Assembly (NCBI RefSeq): GCF_001486505.1
Contig: NZ_LN909064.1
Span: forward strand, 248,001 to 312,000
DNA length: 64,000 nt
Source: Paenibacillus rubinfantis
Lineage (GTDB): Bacteria > Bacillota > Bacilli > Paenibacillales > Paenibacillaceae
Direction: 5' to 3'
The notes beneath the pieces were generated by a model. It searched no databases, was not told the origin of the DNA, and saw only the letters and a program-made list of their open reading frames with translations. Both the position numbers and the translations under genes were made by a program. The stretch's first letter is position 1, and each line of letters opens with the position of its first letter. Of the stretch, positions 42,781-50,452 are shown one piece after another.

Positions 42781-43981
42781 AAGTCGCCTCCTTCCGCTGC
42801 AGGAACGTTCGTTTCCACTGGCCTTGAATGAGGGTGACGGTGAGGATGCAAGCCAGCGCGATGCCGCTTAGAATGAGAAAACCGGGGGTATAGGAACCGG
42901 TCCACTGCTTTAGGAGGCCAAGGATATTCGGCAGGAAATAACCGCCCAGCCCGCCGGCCGCCCCCACAATCCCGGTGATCACGCCGATTTCTTGCTGGAA
43001 CCGCTGCGGGACGAGCTGAAATACCGAGCCGTTGCCCATGCCCAGGCACATCATGCCAACGAACAGCAGCACGGTGACAACGGACAGCGGCGGCAGCGAC
43101 GAGACGGAGGCCATCATGAGAGCCACCCCCGCGTATAAAGCCAGCAGCATGCGGACTCCGCCAAGCTTATCGGCCAGCCAGCCGCCTACCGGACGGAAGA
43201 AGCTCCCGGCGATCACGCATAAAGTGGTGAAATCGGCGGCCCGCACCGCGCTAAGCCCGTATTGTGTATTGAAAAAAATCGTCAAGTAGTTCGACAACCC
43301 TACAAAGCCGCCGAACGTCACCATATACAACAAGCAAAACAGCCACGTATCCCGCTCGCGAAGCACGGCGGCGTAGTCGCGCAGTTTTTTGGGGTCCGGC
43401 TGGTTGGGACTGTCTTTCGCCAGCAGTGTAAAAACGAGGAAAACCAATGCAACCGGAAGGAGAGCGAATCCAAACACGACCTCCCAGCTCCCAAAATACT
43501 GGGCGATTCGATTGGCGAATAAGGTGGAGAAGACGGTGCCGCTATTGCCAGCCCCGGCGATCCCCATCGCTAATCCCTGGTATTGCGGCGGGTACCAGCG
43601 GCTGGCTAAAGGCAGGGCCGCCGAGAAGGAAGCGCCAGCTACGCCCAGAAGCAAGACGACCGTGTACAACTCGCCTAGCGAATCGACGAATTGCCAGCCC
43701 CAGACGAGCGGCACCATGGTGACGGCCATACCAAGCTGGCCGGTCCGTTTGGGTCCGATTCGGTCAGCCAGCACGCCAAGCACCAGGCGAAGCACAGAGC
43801 CGCCAAGGATCGGCAGGGCGACGAGATTGGCTTTTTGCGCGGCGTTCATCGGGTAGTCCTGCATCATGATGACGGCTAGCGGCCCGATCAGGACCCATAC
43901 CATAAAGCTAACATCGAAGTACAGAAAAGCGCTCAGCAGCGAGGGCTTATGCCCGCTCTTCAAAAAACCGGTACGTTCCAT
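42749..43981 (-). CDS. nasA: Nitrate/nitrite MFS transporter (NarK/NasA family)
   Basis: This is a 410-residue major facilitator with about twelve transmembrane helices. The two nitrate signatures of the NarK group are visible: '[36 protein letters not shown]' (split family block, residues about 115-150) and '[32 protein letters not shown]' (split, about 315-345). It imports nitrate for the nitrate reductase whose gene overlaps its 3' end. The leader of about 200 bases carries paired hairpins and a terminator, and a TnrA/GlnR box overlaps the -35, so expression is probably controlled by both nitrogen status and nitrate. ATG 43981 follows GGAGATGGAAGG. Confidence 0.93.
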   Translation of the reverse strand: MERTGFLKSGHKPSLLSAFLYFDVSFMVWVLIGPLAVIMMQDYPMNAAQKANLVALPILGGSVLRLVLGVLADRIGPKRTGQLGMAVTMVPLVWGWQFVDSLGELYTVVLLLGVAGASFSAALPLASRWYPPQYQGLAMGIAGAGNSGTVFSTLFANRIAQYFGSWEVVFGFALLPVALVFLVFTLLAKDSPNQPDPKKLRDYAAVLRERDTWLFCLLYMVTFGGFVGLSNYLTIFFNTQYGLSAVRAADFTTLCVIAGSFFRPVGGWLADKLGGVRMLLALYAGVALMMASVSSLPPLSVVTVLLFVGMMCLGMGNGSVFQLVPQRFQQEIGVITGIVGAAGGLGGYFLPNILGLLKQWTGSYTPGFLILSGIALACILTVTLIQGQWKRTFLQRKEATYDAYPYSRPS

Positions 43982-44063
43982 CCTTCCATCTCCTCTCCAG
44001 GTTCCATCCTCTTTGTCCGGGATGTTTCTGTTCTCTTAGGTACGGCCAAAACTGGGCGCAAAA

Positions 44064-44110
44064 CAAAAAGGAGCCCCGCGCAATCTTGCGATTGCCCGAA
44101 TGGCTCCTTT
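44064..44110 (-). terminator. Leader terminator of the nasA operon
   Basis: On the minus strand, AAAGGAGCC pairs with GGGCTCCTTT around an inner CAATC-GCAA-GATTG hairpin, followed by a T run (TTTTTGTTTTG). It lies about 80 bases before the nasA start, so read-through control is expected. Confidence 0.85.
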
Positions 44111-44121
44111 GCCGACCGGCG

Positions 44122-44174
44122 GCACTACGTTGTGCGAGACCGGAATATGAATAGGGTTGCGCCACGACGTTGTG
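44122..44174 (-). promoter_or_regulatory. Tandem hexaloop hairpins, candidate ANTAR antitermination target
   Basis: On the minus strand the leader has CAC-AACGTC-GTG (44174-44163) and GCAC-AACGTA-GTGC (44135-44122). Both loops are six bases with A at position 1 and G at position 4, the defining feature of RNA targets of ANTAR regulators such as NasR/EutV. The second hairpin is just before the leader terminator. The regulator itself is not in the window. Confidence 0.6.
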
Positions 44175-44185
44175 AACGTAGTTAA

Positions 44186-44226
44186 ATTATATGAGTTTTA
44201 GAAAGAATATGTCAATATAAATAACA
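44186..44226 (-). promoter_or_regulatory. nasA promoter with overlapping TnrA/GlnR box
   Basis: On the minus strand, TTGACA (44215-44210) and TATAAT (44191-44186) are 18 bases apart. TGTCAATATAAATAACA at 44210-44226 matches the TnrA/GlnR consensus TGTNAN7TNACA exactly and covers the -35. Transcription would start near 44179, right before the first leader hairpin. Confidence 0.75.
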
Positions 44227-44477
44227 AAAAATGTTCATAAATTTAACTGAAAATCATCTTGACGATTGCAAAAACGTAGTTTTCACGACGAGAATTCATT
44301 TTTCCGTGGATTTAATGTAAGGAAATATGACATAAGCGTATTTGACAACACCACTCATTCCGACGCCAACCCCATGAAGAAGGTCCTTCCTTGATACATG
44401 TCATCAACTCGATTTCGGGTTACAATAGAAGGTACAGACAAGCGAGACGAAGAATTCGAGAAAAAGAGGGATCCGCC

Positions 44478-45899
44478 TTGAGTGAAACCGAAGTGCCCAC
44501 CCGAACGCCAAGCCAAGATCAACCTGTTGCCGCGTCCGTTGCAGAGATCGTTCGCGCCCAGCAGCAATTCGTCCAGTCCGGTGCCACACGCCCGGTTGAG
44601 TTCAGGCTGCGCCAGCTGGAACGTTTGAAGGCCGCTATTACCCGTTACGAAATGCGAATTTTGGAAGCGCTGCAGCGGGATTTGCGCAAACCTGAACTCG
44701 AAGGTTACAGCACGGAAGTGGGTTATGCGTACGACAGTATCGGTTACGTGATGAAGCGGCTTCGGCAATGGGTCAAGCCGGAGCGGGTACGAACACCGAT
44801 CACCCATGTTGGCTCCCGCAGTTACATTTACCGGGAGCCTTACGGCTCGACGTTGATCATCGGCCCGTTTAACTATCCGTTTATGCTGGTGATCGATCCG
44901 TTGATCGGGGCGATCTCCGCGGGGAACGCCGCCATCGTTAAACCTTCGGAGTTTACGCCTCATGTCTCTGGGGTTATTGCCGAGATGCTTGGCGAAACGT
45001 TTGATCCCGAGTACATCCGGGTCATGGAGGGGGGGCAAGAGGTGACGTCCGCGTTGATTCACGCCCCGCTGGATTTAATTTTTTTCACCGGAAGCATTCA
45101 GGTTGGGAAAATTGTGATGGCGGCAGCCGCGGAGCATTTGGTTCCGGTGGTCTTGGAGCTGGGCGGGAAAAGCCCTTGCATTGTCGATCGGGAAGTGGAT
45201 TTGGAGCTGGCCGCACAGCGCATCGTTTGGGGGAAATTCCTCAACACCGGTCAGACCTGCGTGGCGCCGGACTATGTGCTCGTTCACGAGTCGGTGAGAG
45301 CGGAGCTAATCGCCAAAATGAAGGCGCAGATCACGGCCTTCTACGGGGAAGATCCGCAGCGAAGTCCGGACTATGGTCGGATCGTAAACGAACGGCACTG
45401 GAACCGGTTGATGGGATTATTGGATCCCTCTAAAGTAGCGGTTGGCGGGACGGGGGAGCGCGAGGATCTGTATCTGGCACCAACGATTATGGACAACGTG
45501 AGCTGGGAAGACAAAGTGATGCAGGAGGAGATCTTTGGGCCGATTTTGCCGGTGCTGGAATATCGGGAGTTGGACGCGGCGCTCCGGAACATCCGGGAAC
45601 ACCCCAAACCGCTGGCGCTGTACTTGTTTACGAGCAACTCGGCAACGGAACAAAAGGTGATGGAGTCCGTTTCGTTCGGCGGGGGATGCGTAAATGATAC
45701 GATCATGCACTTAGTGAGCCCGTATCTGCCTTTTGGCGGCGTAGGTTCTTCCGGGATGGGCGCTTATCACGGCCGGTACAGCTTTGAGACGTTTTCGCAC
45801 CGGAAAAGCGTGTTGAAAAAGTCGCGGATCAACCTTAGCTTTATTTATCCGCCCTATACCGCCGGGAAGCTCAAGCTGATCCGACGTTTTATAAAGTAG
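44478..45899 (+). CDS. Aldehyde dehydrogenase, class 3-like (YwdH family)
   Basis: This is a 473-residue NAD(P)-dependent aldehyde dehydrogenase. The TTG start at 44478 follows AAAGAGGGA; the frame runs upstream to 44391 without a ribosome site. 'LIIGPFNYPFMLVIDPLIGA' and 'FFTGSIQVGKIVM' shape the cofactor site. The catalytic Glu is in 'VLELGGKSPCIVD', and the nucleophile Cys is in 'NTGQTCVAPDYVLV'. The C-terminal basic/hydrophobic tail resembles class 3 ALDHs that associate with membranes. It is likely to oxidise medium- or long-chain or sugar-derived aldehydes to acids. It is followed 40 bases later by a mutarotase and an aldo/keto reductase. Confidence 0.93.
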   Translation: MSETEVPTRTPSQDQPVAASVAEIVRAQQQFVQSGATRPVEFRLRQLERLKAAITRYEMRILEALQRDLRKPELEGYSTEVGYAYDSIGYVMKRLRQWVKPERVRTPITHVGSRSYIYREPYGSTLIIGPFNYPFMLVIDPLIGAISAGNAAIVKPSEFTPHVSGVIAEMLGETFDPEYIRVMEGGQEVTSALIHAPLDLIFFTGSIQVGKIVMAAAAEHLVPVVLELGGKSPCIVDREVDLELAAQRIVWGKFLNTGQTCVAPDYVLVHESVRAELIAKMKAQITAFYGEDPQRSPDYGRIVNERHWNRLMGLLDPSKVAVGGTGEREDLYLAPTIMDNVSWEDKVMQEEIFGPILPVLEYRELDAALRNIREHPKPLALYLFTSNSATEQKVMESVSFGGGCVNDTIMHLVSPYLPFGGVGSSGMGAYHGRYSFETFSHRKSVLKKSRINLSFIYPPYTAGKLKLIRRFIK

Positions 45900-45939
45900 G
45901 GAAGTTTGATGGAATGAAACTTTCATGGGAGGGGTATTC

Positions 45940-46272
45940 ATGGAAATGAGTCCAAGCCGCAAATTCGCCTGGACCTGGCGCGTGAAGGAAGATCAGCTGG
46001 AGGCTTATGTGGAGATGCATTTGAATCCCTGGCCGGAGGTGCTCGAGGAGCATACCCAAGCGGGTATTCGGAATTATTCGATCTTTCAACAAGGGAATCA
46101 GTTTTTCTACTGCTTCGAATGCGATAATCCGGATGCGGCGTTCAAGTACATTGCGGACAGCGAGGTGTGCCAGCGGTGGAATGCGATCACGTCGGGGATG
46201 GTGGAGGGTTCATTTGACTTTAATGAGCCGCAGCCAATCGTGCCGATGCGCGAGGTTTTTTACTTGAAATAA
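45940..46272 (+). CDS. L-rhamnose/L-fucose mutarotase family protein (RhaM-like)
   Basis: This is a 110-residue protein of the RhaM (COG3254) group. ATG 45940 follows GGGAGGGG. 'FAWTWRVKEDQLEAYVEMHLNPWPEV' contains the conserved Tyr/His region, and 'GIRNYSIF' and 'WNAITSGMVEG' fit the ferredoxin-like fold. RhaM interconverts the anomers of L-rhamnose; relatives act on L-fucose. With an aldehyde dehydrogenase before and an aldo/keto reductase after, it may serve a sugar or aldehyde oxidation route. The substrate is not determined by sequence. Confidence 0.85.
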   Translation: MEMSPSRKFAWTWRVKEDQLEAYVEMHLNPWPEVLEEHTQAGIRNYSIFQQGNQFFYCFECDNPDAAFKYIADSEVCQRWNAITSGMVEGSFDFNEPQPIVPMREVFYLK

Positions 46273-46300
46273 ATCCAATCACATCAGGAGGATTCGGAAC

Positions 46301-47194
46301 ATGAAATATCGCAAATTAGGGAAGACCGGTCTAAACGTTTCTGTGGTGGGCATCGGAACCTGGCAGTTTGGCGGGGAGTGGGGCTTGAACTACACGCAAG
46401 CGGAAGTGGATGCGATTTTGGATCGCGGCCGGGAGCTTGGCATAAACTTGATCGATACGGCCGAGTGTTACGGCGATCATTTGTCCGAATCGTTCATCGG
46501 GGATTATCTCAGCCGGCGCAACCGGGAGGATTGGTTGGTAGCCACGAAGTTTGGGCATCAATTCCATGAGCGGTTCACACGGACGGACCGTTTTGATGCC
46601 GCAGCGGTCCTGCAACAGCTAGACGCTTCGCTAAAAGCGCTGAAGACCGAATACATCGATTTATACCAGTTCCATTCCGGTCCGGATGCGGCTTTTGACA
46701 ATAATGAACTGTGGACGCTGCTGGATAAACAAAAGCAAGCCGGGAAAATCCTTCATCTAGGCACGTCGATCGGCAGCAACGACAACCTTCATCAGACCGA
46801 GGCCTCGACTAAAGTGGGTTCGGAGGCGATTCAGGTGGTGTACAACCGGCTGGACCGCGTGCCGGAAGAGCGAGTGTTCCCTTCCTGCGAGCGCCAACAA
46901 TTAGGTGTGCTTGCGAGGGTGCCGTTAGCGAGTGGCTACCTCAGCGGTAAGTATAAACCGGGTGCGGTGTTTAGCGAGACCGATGTGCGCCATCGTCACG
47001 ATCCGGAGAACACTCGCCGCAAGCTCGAAGAAGTGGAGGAAATCCGGCGGAACGAACTGCCGGAAGGCGTGGACATGGCTCAGTGGGCTTTGGCCTGGTG
47101 CCTGAAGAATCCGATTGTCAGCACGGTGATTCCGGGCTGCAAGAATCCGGCGCAAGTAGAGGCCAATGCGGCTGCGGCTGAGCTGGAAATCTAA
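46301..47194 (+). CDS. Aldo/keto reductase
   Basis: This 297-residue NADPH-dependent oxidoreductase has a TIM-barrel fold. The catalytic tetrad is visible: Asp and Tyr in 'NLIDTAECYGDH', Lys in 'LVATKFGHQF', and His in 'DLYQFHSGPD'. The cofactor-binding end is 'STVIPGCKNPAQVEAN'. ATG follows CAGGAGGATT. It is the last gene of the ALDH-mutarotase-AKR unit, ending at a strong hairpin terminator. Members of this subgroup act on sugars or small aldehydes; L-fucose or L-rhamnose oxidation would fit the mutarotase, but is inference. Confidence 0.92.
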   Translation: MKYRKLGKTGLNVSVVGIGTWQFGGEWGLNYTQAEVDAILDRGRELGINLIDTAECYGDHLSESFIGDYLSRRNREDWLVATKFGHQFHERFTRTDRFDAAAVLQQLDASLKALKTEYIDLYQFHSGPDAAFDNNELWTLLDKQKQAGKILHLGTSIGSNDNLHQTEASTKVGSEAIQVVYNRLDRVPEERVFPSCERQQLGVLARVPLASGYLSGKYKPGAVFSETDVRHRHDPENTRRKLEEVEEIRRNELPEGVDMAQWALAWCLKNPIVSTVIPGCKNPAQVEANAAAAELEI

Positions 47195-47207
47195 GAAACT
47201 TCAAGAA

Positions 47208-47249
47208 GACCGATAAGCAGACAAAATGTTTGCTTATCGGTCTTTTTTC
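47208..47249 (+). terminator. Intrinsic terminator after the aldo/keto reductase
   Basis: GACCGATAAGCA (47208-47219) pairs with TGCTTATCGGTC (47231-47242), followed by TTTTTT. Confidence 0.9.
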
Positions 47250-47252
47250 TTA

Positions 47253-47281
47253 TTGACGATTGTCAAATTTAGGATTATTAT
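47253..47281 (+). promoter_or_regulatory. Promoter of aloR with a palindrome over the -35
   Basis: TTGACG (47253-47258), 17-base spacer, TATTAT (47276-47281). TTGAC-GATT-GTCAA (47253-47266) is an inverted repeat covering the -35, a possible operator. The leader then carries direct repeats GATGTCATT (47323) and GATGTCGTT (47333), ten bases apart, and a CTAGTCGA/TCGACTCGTAG-type hairpin near 47352-47376. Confidence 0.6.
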
Positions 47282-47407
47282 GTAACTATAAATTGGTATT
47301 TTTGAAGTATATGGTGTTGCTTGATGTCATTGGATGTCGTTTGGTGCTCTACTAGTCGAGAAACTTTCGACTCGTAGAAGGAAGCGGGATTGGGGGGCGA
47401 TAATTTT

Positions 47408-48799
47408 TTGATATCCACAACCACGATTCGCGCAGAACTAGAAGACTACATCAAGAGCGAAAGGACAACCCTACATCGTTTTTCGGAAACTGCCGGGGTT
47501 AACGTCGGTACGTTAAGCGGAATCATTAACGGGAACCGGCCGATTGCCATCGGTCAACTGGACCGAATCACGGCTGCGATGGGCTTGCCCGAAGGACACT
47601 TTTACGATTTATACGCAGATGAATGTTTTACTTCAACCGCTCCGCATTGGAGAAGGTTGCGGCCGTTCCTGATAAAATGCGCCGAGCTGGAGAAGTACGA
47701 TTGTATCAATGTGGTATTAAGCCGATTACTAGAAGACTTGAAACAGATTGCGGGAATTTTCGAAACTGCGGAGCAAATGTTTGAGAAGGGTCTAAAAAAA
47801 GCTGCCGTAATTCTATATGAAGCTGTAATTGAAAGCGAGAGATCTAGCCATTCCGAACGGCTGGCCATGAGTTACTACAGGTTGTTTAAAATTCACAGCA
47901 TGGATAGTGACAAGGGATTTAAAACTGCAATGCAATTTTTGCCCTACAGACATCGTTTGCCGGAAGTGTATGCGCTTGATGGAATACTAATGTTGGTCGA
48001 AGTTTATTCGCTTAAATTTAATTGGTCTGAAGTCGAAGCATATGCAGATGAACTTTGCGCATTAGCTAAAGCGTTGTACGAAAGAAAAGTATGGAGATAC
48101 AGCGATTTCAAACCACTCCGTCCTCTTGTTTATTATTATGGTAGGGGCTATCTTTTCAAGTCTGGCTCTTATGAATATAGAGGAATGTTTGAGGAAGCAA
48201 AGAAATGGATTGCAGAATATGCGGATTTAAGTTGGTTTGATGCCGATGATGAAACCCAAACTGCCGTTATTGAACAATTTAAAATGTTTGCCCAGGCCAA
48301 TTATCTTTGTATGGATATTAAAACGGGGGATCGTTCAAAAATTCCTAAGTATGTTCAATTCTTGGAAGAAGAACCCGATGAACTGGTGGAGGGCTTGATA
48401 ACATTAGTAGAATCGGCCAATCGCTATGAGTTTTACATTGATGATATTCTTGATCGATTTTCCGAAGAAATTGAAACATACAGGTTGATTGGAAAAGATA
48501 AGTGGTTTCCAGAATCCGTAGTCAGTGTGAACCGTTGTTCCGTTTTTTTTCAGAATTACGCAATTTATAATCTGAGAAAAAGGAATTATGAAGAAGGTAT
48601 AAGGAGCTTATTATATAGCTTAAAACTGGCAATTTCCTTGAATAATAAATCTTTGATCGTGAATTGCATGACTTTATTTGAACTGAATCGCAGGTTCGTA
48701 ACTGAGGAGCAATATAATAATTTTGAAGAACTGTGTAGAAAGGTGTGGGAAAATGAAAAAGAAAATGTTTTTTACGGTTTCGGCTTTGACAATGGTTAG
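47408..48799 (+). CDS. aloR: AloR/AimR-like peptide-responsive quorum-sensing regulator
   Basis: This 463-residue cytoplasmic receptor starts at TTG 47408 (after GGGGGGCG) or at TTG 47390 (after AGAAGGA). An N-terminal XRE-type helix-turn-helix covers about residues 10-60 ('FSETAGVNVGTLSGIINGNR', 'LDRITAAMGLPEGHFYDLY'). About 400 residues of TPR-like helical repeats follow, typical of RRNPP peptide receptors. Size, layout and a tiny exported propeptide gene overlapping its 3' end match the Alo systems described in Paenibacillus polymyxa, relatives of the phage receptor AimR. It would bind the re-imported mature hexapeptide and change its DNA binding. The gene is AT-rich compared with its surroundings. 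Ligand and targets are inferred. Confidence 0.8.
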   Translation: MISTTTIRAELEDYIKSERTTLHRFSETAGVNVGTLSGIINGNRPIAIGQLDRITAAMGLPEGHFYDLYADECFTSTAPHWRRLRPFLIKCAELEKYDCINVVLSRLLEDLKQIAGIFETAEQMFEKGLKKAAVILYEAVIESERSSHSERLAMSYYRLFKIHSMDSDKGFKTAMQFLPYRHRLPEVYALDGILMLVEVYSLKFNWSEVEAYADELCALAKALYERKVWRYSDFKPLRPLVYYYGRGYLFKSGSYEYRGMFEEAKKWIAEYADLSWFDADDETQTAVIEQFKMFAQANYLCMDIKTGDRSKIPKYVQFLEEEPDELVEGLITLVESANRYEFYIDDILDRFSEEIETYRLIGKDKWFPESVVSVNRCSVFFQNYAIYNLRKRNYEEGIRSLLYSLKLAISLNNKSLIVNCMTLFELNRRFVTEEQYNNFEELCRKVWENEKENVFYGFGFDNG

Positions 48800-48863
48800 T
48801 TTGGTAGGTTTGGCAAGTGGTACTGGTTTAATTGCAACATTGTCACATGGCTATTGGGGTTAA
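48753..48863 (+). CDS. aloP: AloP-like signalling propeptide, 36 residues
   Basis: This small gene overlaps the end of aloR by 47 bases in another frame. ATG 48753 follows AAAGGTGTGGG. The product has MKKK followed by a hydrophobic export signal (FFTVSALTMVSLVGLASGTG) and a short tail ending in SHGYWG. Exported pro-peptides with a C-terminal SHG-type hexapeptide are the hallmark of Alo systems; the P. polymyxa example known to me ends SHGRGG. SHGYWG is therefore the predicted mature signal, released by an extracellular protease and imported by an oligopeptide permease. Below the usual length cut-off for gene callers, it is easily missed. Confidence 0.8.
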   Translation: MKKKMFFTVSALTMVSLVGLASGTGLIATLSHGYWG

Positions 48864-48893
48864 TCTATTTTGTCTTGAACCATTCAAAAAAGT

Positions 48894-48930
48894 AGGGGTC
48901 AGCCCTTTTGGGTTGACCTTATTTTTATTT
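48894..48930 (+). terminator. Intrinsic terminator after aloP
   Basis: GGTCAGCCC (48897-48905), a TTTT loop, and GGGTTGACC (48910-48918), followed by TTATTTTTATTTT. It isolates aloR-aloP as one unit. Confidence 0.85.
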
Positions 48931-49067
48931 TATAGCGTATCTAGAGACAGAGTGAGCAACTTTCCGGGCTGTAACATCTCAAAAAATGGAATTTTTTTGT
49001 TTCTTGCATTAGGTTTCATTATGTAATATTTGGCAACCTCTTCTAATATGTTCCTAGGGTGATAGCT

Positions 49068-49253
49068 ATGAACAGTTCTGAAAAAATCAGATTCCGAATT
49101 GAACTGGAAAGACAAGAATTAAATCGGTTAGCACAGAGATATGGCTTGCGGCATGCGCGGGTTCTCCATCAGTCGGTGGTTCTTGACCGGTTGTTGAATA
49201 AATATAGTAAAGTCACATACTCTGATTACCGAAGAAAAAAGCCCATCGCGTAA
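49068..49253 (+). CDS. Spo0E-like aspartyl-phosphate phosphatase
   Basis: This is a 61-residue two-helix protein. ATG 49068 follows AGGGTGAT. 'ELERQELNRLAQRYGL' is helix 1 and 'VLHQSVVLDRLLNKY' is helix 2. The latter carries the family core S--LD--I-KY (usual SQELD; here QSVVLD). Spo0E-type phosphatases remove phosphate from Spo0A and so delay sporulation. It lies 200 bases behind the quorum-sensing pair, where a peptide-controlled receptor could influence it. The stop codon is in the loop of the terminator that follows. Confidence 0.85.
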   Translation: MNSSEKIRFRIELERQELNRLAQRYGLRHARVLHQSVVLDRLLNKYSKVTYSDYRRKKPIA

Positions 49254-49267
49254 GATGAGGCTTTTTT
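49234..49267 (+). terminator. Terminator overlapping the spo0E-like stop codon
   Basis: AAAAAAGCCCATC and GATGAGGCTTTTTT pair across GCGTAA, which contains the stop. The stem is followed by TTTTTTAC. Confidence 0.8.
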
Positions 49268-49303
49268 ACTTTGTTCTTTATCCTCTGGTCAAATTTCTTT
49301 AGT

Positions 49304-50284
49304 TCATAATTTTCTGATTTCCTCGATAGGCAATTGGGTCGTGTCGGCCACTTCCCTTGGAGAGAAGCCCTTGGATAATAACCTGCGCGCGATATGCTGG
49401 CGTTCGAGAAGGGTGCCTTGTGCGATCCCTTTTTCAATCCCTTTTTCAATCCCTTTCTCTAAGCCCTCTTCCAGGCCTTTCTCATAACCTTGCCGCATCC
49501 ATGCGGGCATTAATTCCATGATCACTTCACTCTCCTTTGCGTATTGATTCGCCAGCTCCCGAAGCATTTCCTCATCCTGCCGGGGATCCGGTTCAAAATA
49601 CAAATCAGCGATGGACATCACCAGGGCCAGACGGGCATTATCCAGTCTTTGGCTGAGCTGCAGCAGCATGCGCAGATAAGCCAAACGCAGCTCCCGTTCC
49701 TCCCCTTTATTGTAGCCCATTTTAGCTAGTAATGCAGCAGCCACAGGGTTGTTGGATTCGATAAACCTCCGCCAGGGTTGGTTGATGAGCTCGAATTTCA
49801 GAAACCGAAATTGGAGGATGTCCTCTCCCAGAATCGACATGCTTAAGGAATTTCGCTCATTTTTGCTCTCCGAGGAAGTAAAGATGGCGATAGGGATGAT
49901 GAGTTGATGTTCTTTCCGGTGCCGTTCAAAGAGTCGGCTGAAGTAGATAAACATTCGCTCATGGAAGTCTGCTTGTCGATACGATTGAGGTTCAAGATGG
50001 ATGAGGATGAAGGCATCCGTACCGATATATTTGGTTTCCAGCAGTAGATCGAGCGTACGCGCCTCTTCTCCCACCACATCTACAAGCTGCTCTTGCATGA
50101 GGAAACGGGTTTGGCTGAAGTCTAGCTGCGATTCAAGTTCAGGAAAAAACAATGCGATAAATTCCGCGAAAAACGTATGCAACAGCTTTTTAAATGCTTC
50201 ATCATGGGGGATGTTTTTTCTCCCATAGTTCCCGCTTTGCGGTTCCTCCCCGACTTGTTGGATCCAGGATAATTCGGTTGCCAC
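49304..50284 (-). CDS. Rpn family recombination-promoting nuclease / PD-(D/E)XK protein
   Basis: This is a 326-residue protein of the Rpn/YhgA-like group, formerly annotated as putative transposase. 'IPHDEAFKKLLHTFFAEFIALFFPEL' (split block) is the family opening. 'RTLDLLLETKY' and 'FILIHLEPQSY' carry the PD-(D/E)XK acidic residues. The end has tandem 'GLEEGLEKGIEKGIEKG' repeats. GTG 50284 is chosen because GGAAAGGAAG precedes it. The frame reaches back to TTG 50314, but that codon lies in the T run of an upstream terminator. Rpn proteins are hypervariable endonucleases; recent work links some to phage defence. Confidence 0.88.
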   Translation of the reverse strand: MATELSWIQQVGEEPQSGNYGRKNIPHDEAFKKLLHTFFAEFIALFFPELESQLDFSQTRFLMQEQLVDVVGEEARTLDLLLETKYIGTDAFILIHLEPQSYRQADFHERMFIYFSRLFERHRKEHQLIIPIAIFTSSESKNERNSLSMSILGEDILQFRFLKFELINQPWRRFIESNNPVAAALLAKMGYNKGEERELRLAYLRMLLQLSQRLDNARLALVMSIADLYFEPDPRQDEEMLRELANQYAKESEVIMELMPAWMRQGYEKGLEEGLEKGIEKGIEKGIAQGTLLERQHIARRLLSKGFSPREVADTTQLPIEEIRKL

Positions 50285-50311
50285 AGACGGATCACACTTC
50301 CTTTCCGAACG

Positions 50312-50361
50312 CAAAAAAGCACACCACGCGCGCCAAGATTGGCGGATGCGTAAGTGTGCTT
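50312..50361 (-). terminator. Terminator downstream of the oleate hydratase gene
   Basis: On the minus strand, AAGCACAC pairs with GTGTGCTT across a stem-loop with an inner CCAA/TTGG arm, followed by TTTTTT. It separates the hydratase from the Rpn gene. Confidence 0.75.
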
Positions 50362-50452
50362 CACTTTGCTTCTGATGAGTTCTGTTACGTTTAGCTTACC
50401 TGATATAGAGTATTATGGCAAATCTTTCACCTGCCGCTCATCCTATCCGGTC

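Noticed and set aside
49304..50314. Transposase / insertion sequence suggested by the Rpn protein's old name
   Set aside because: Rpn-type proteins are PD-(D/E)XK nucleases. No inverted repeats or target duplication were seen around the gene.
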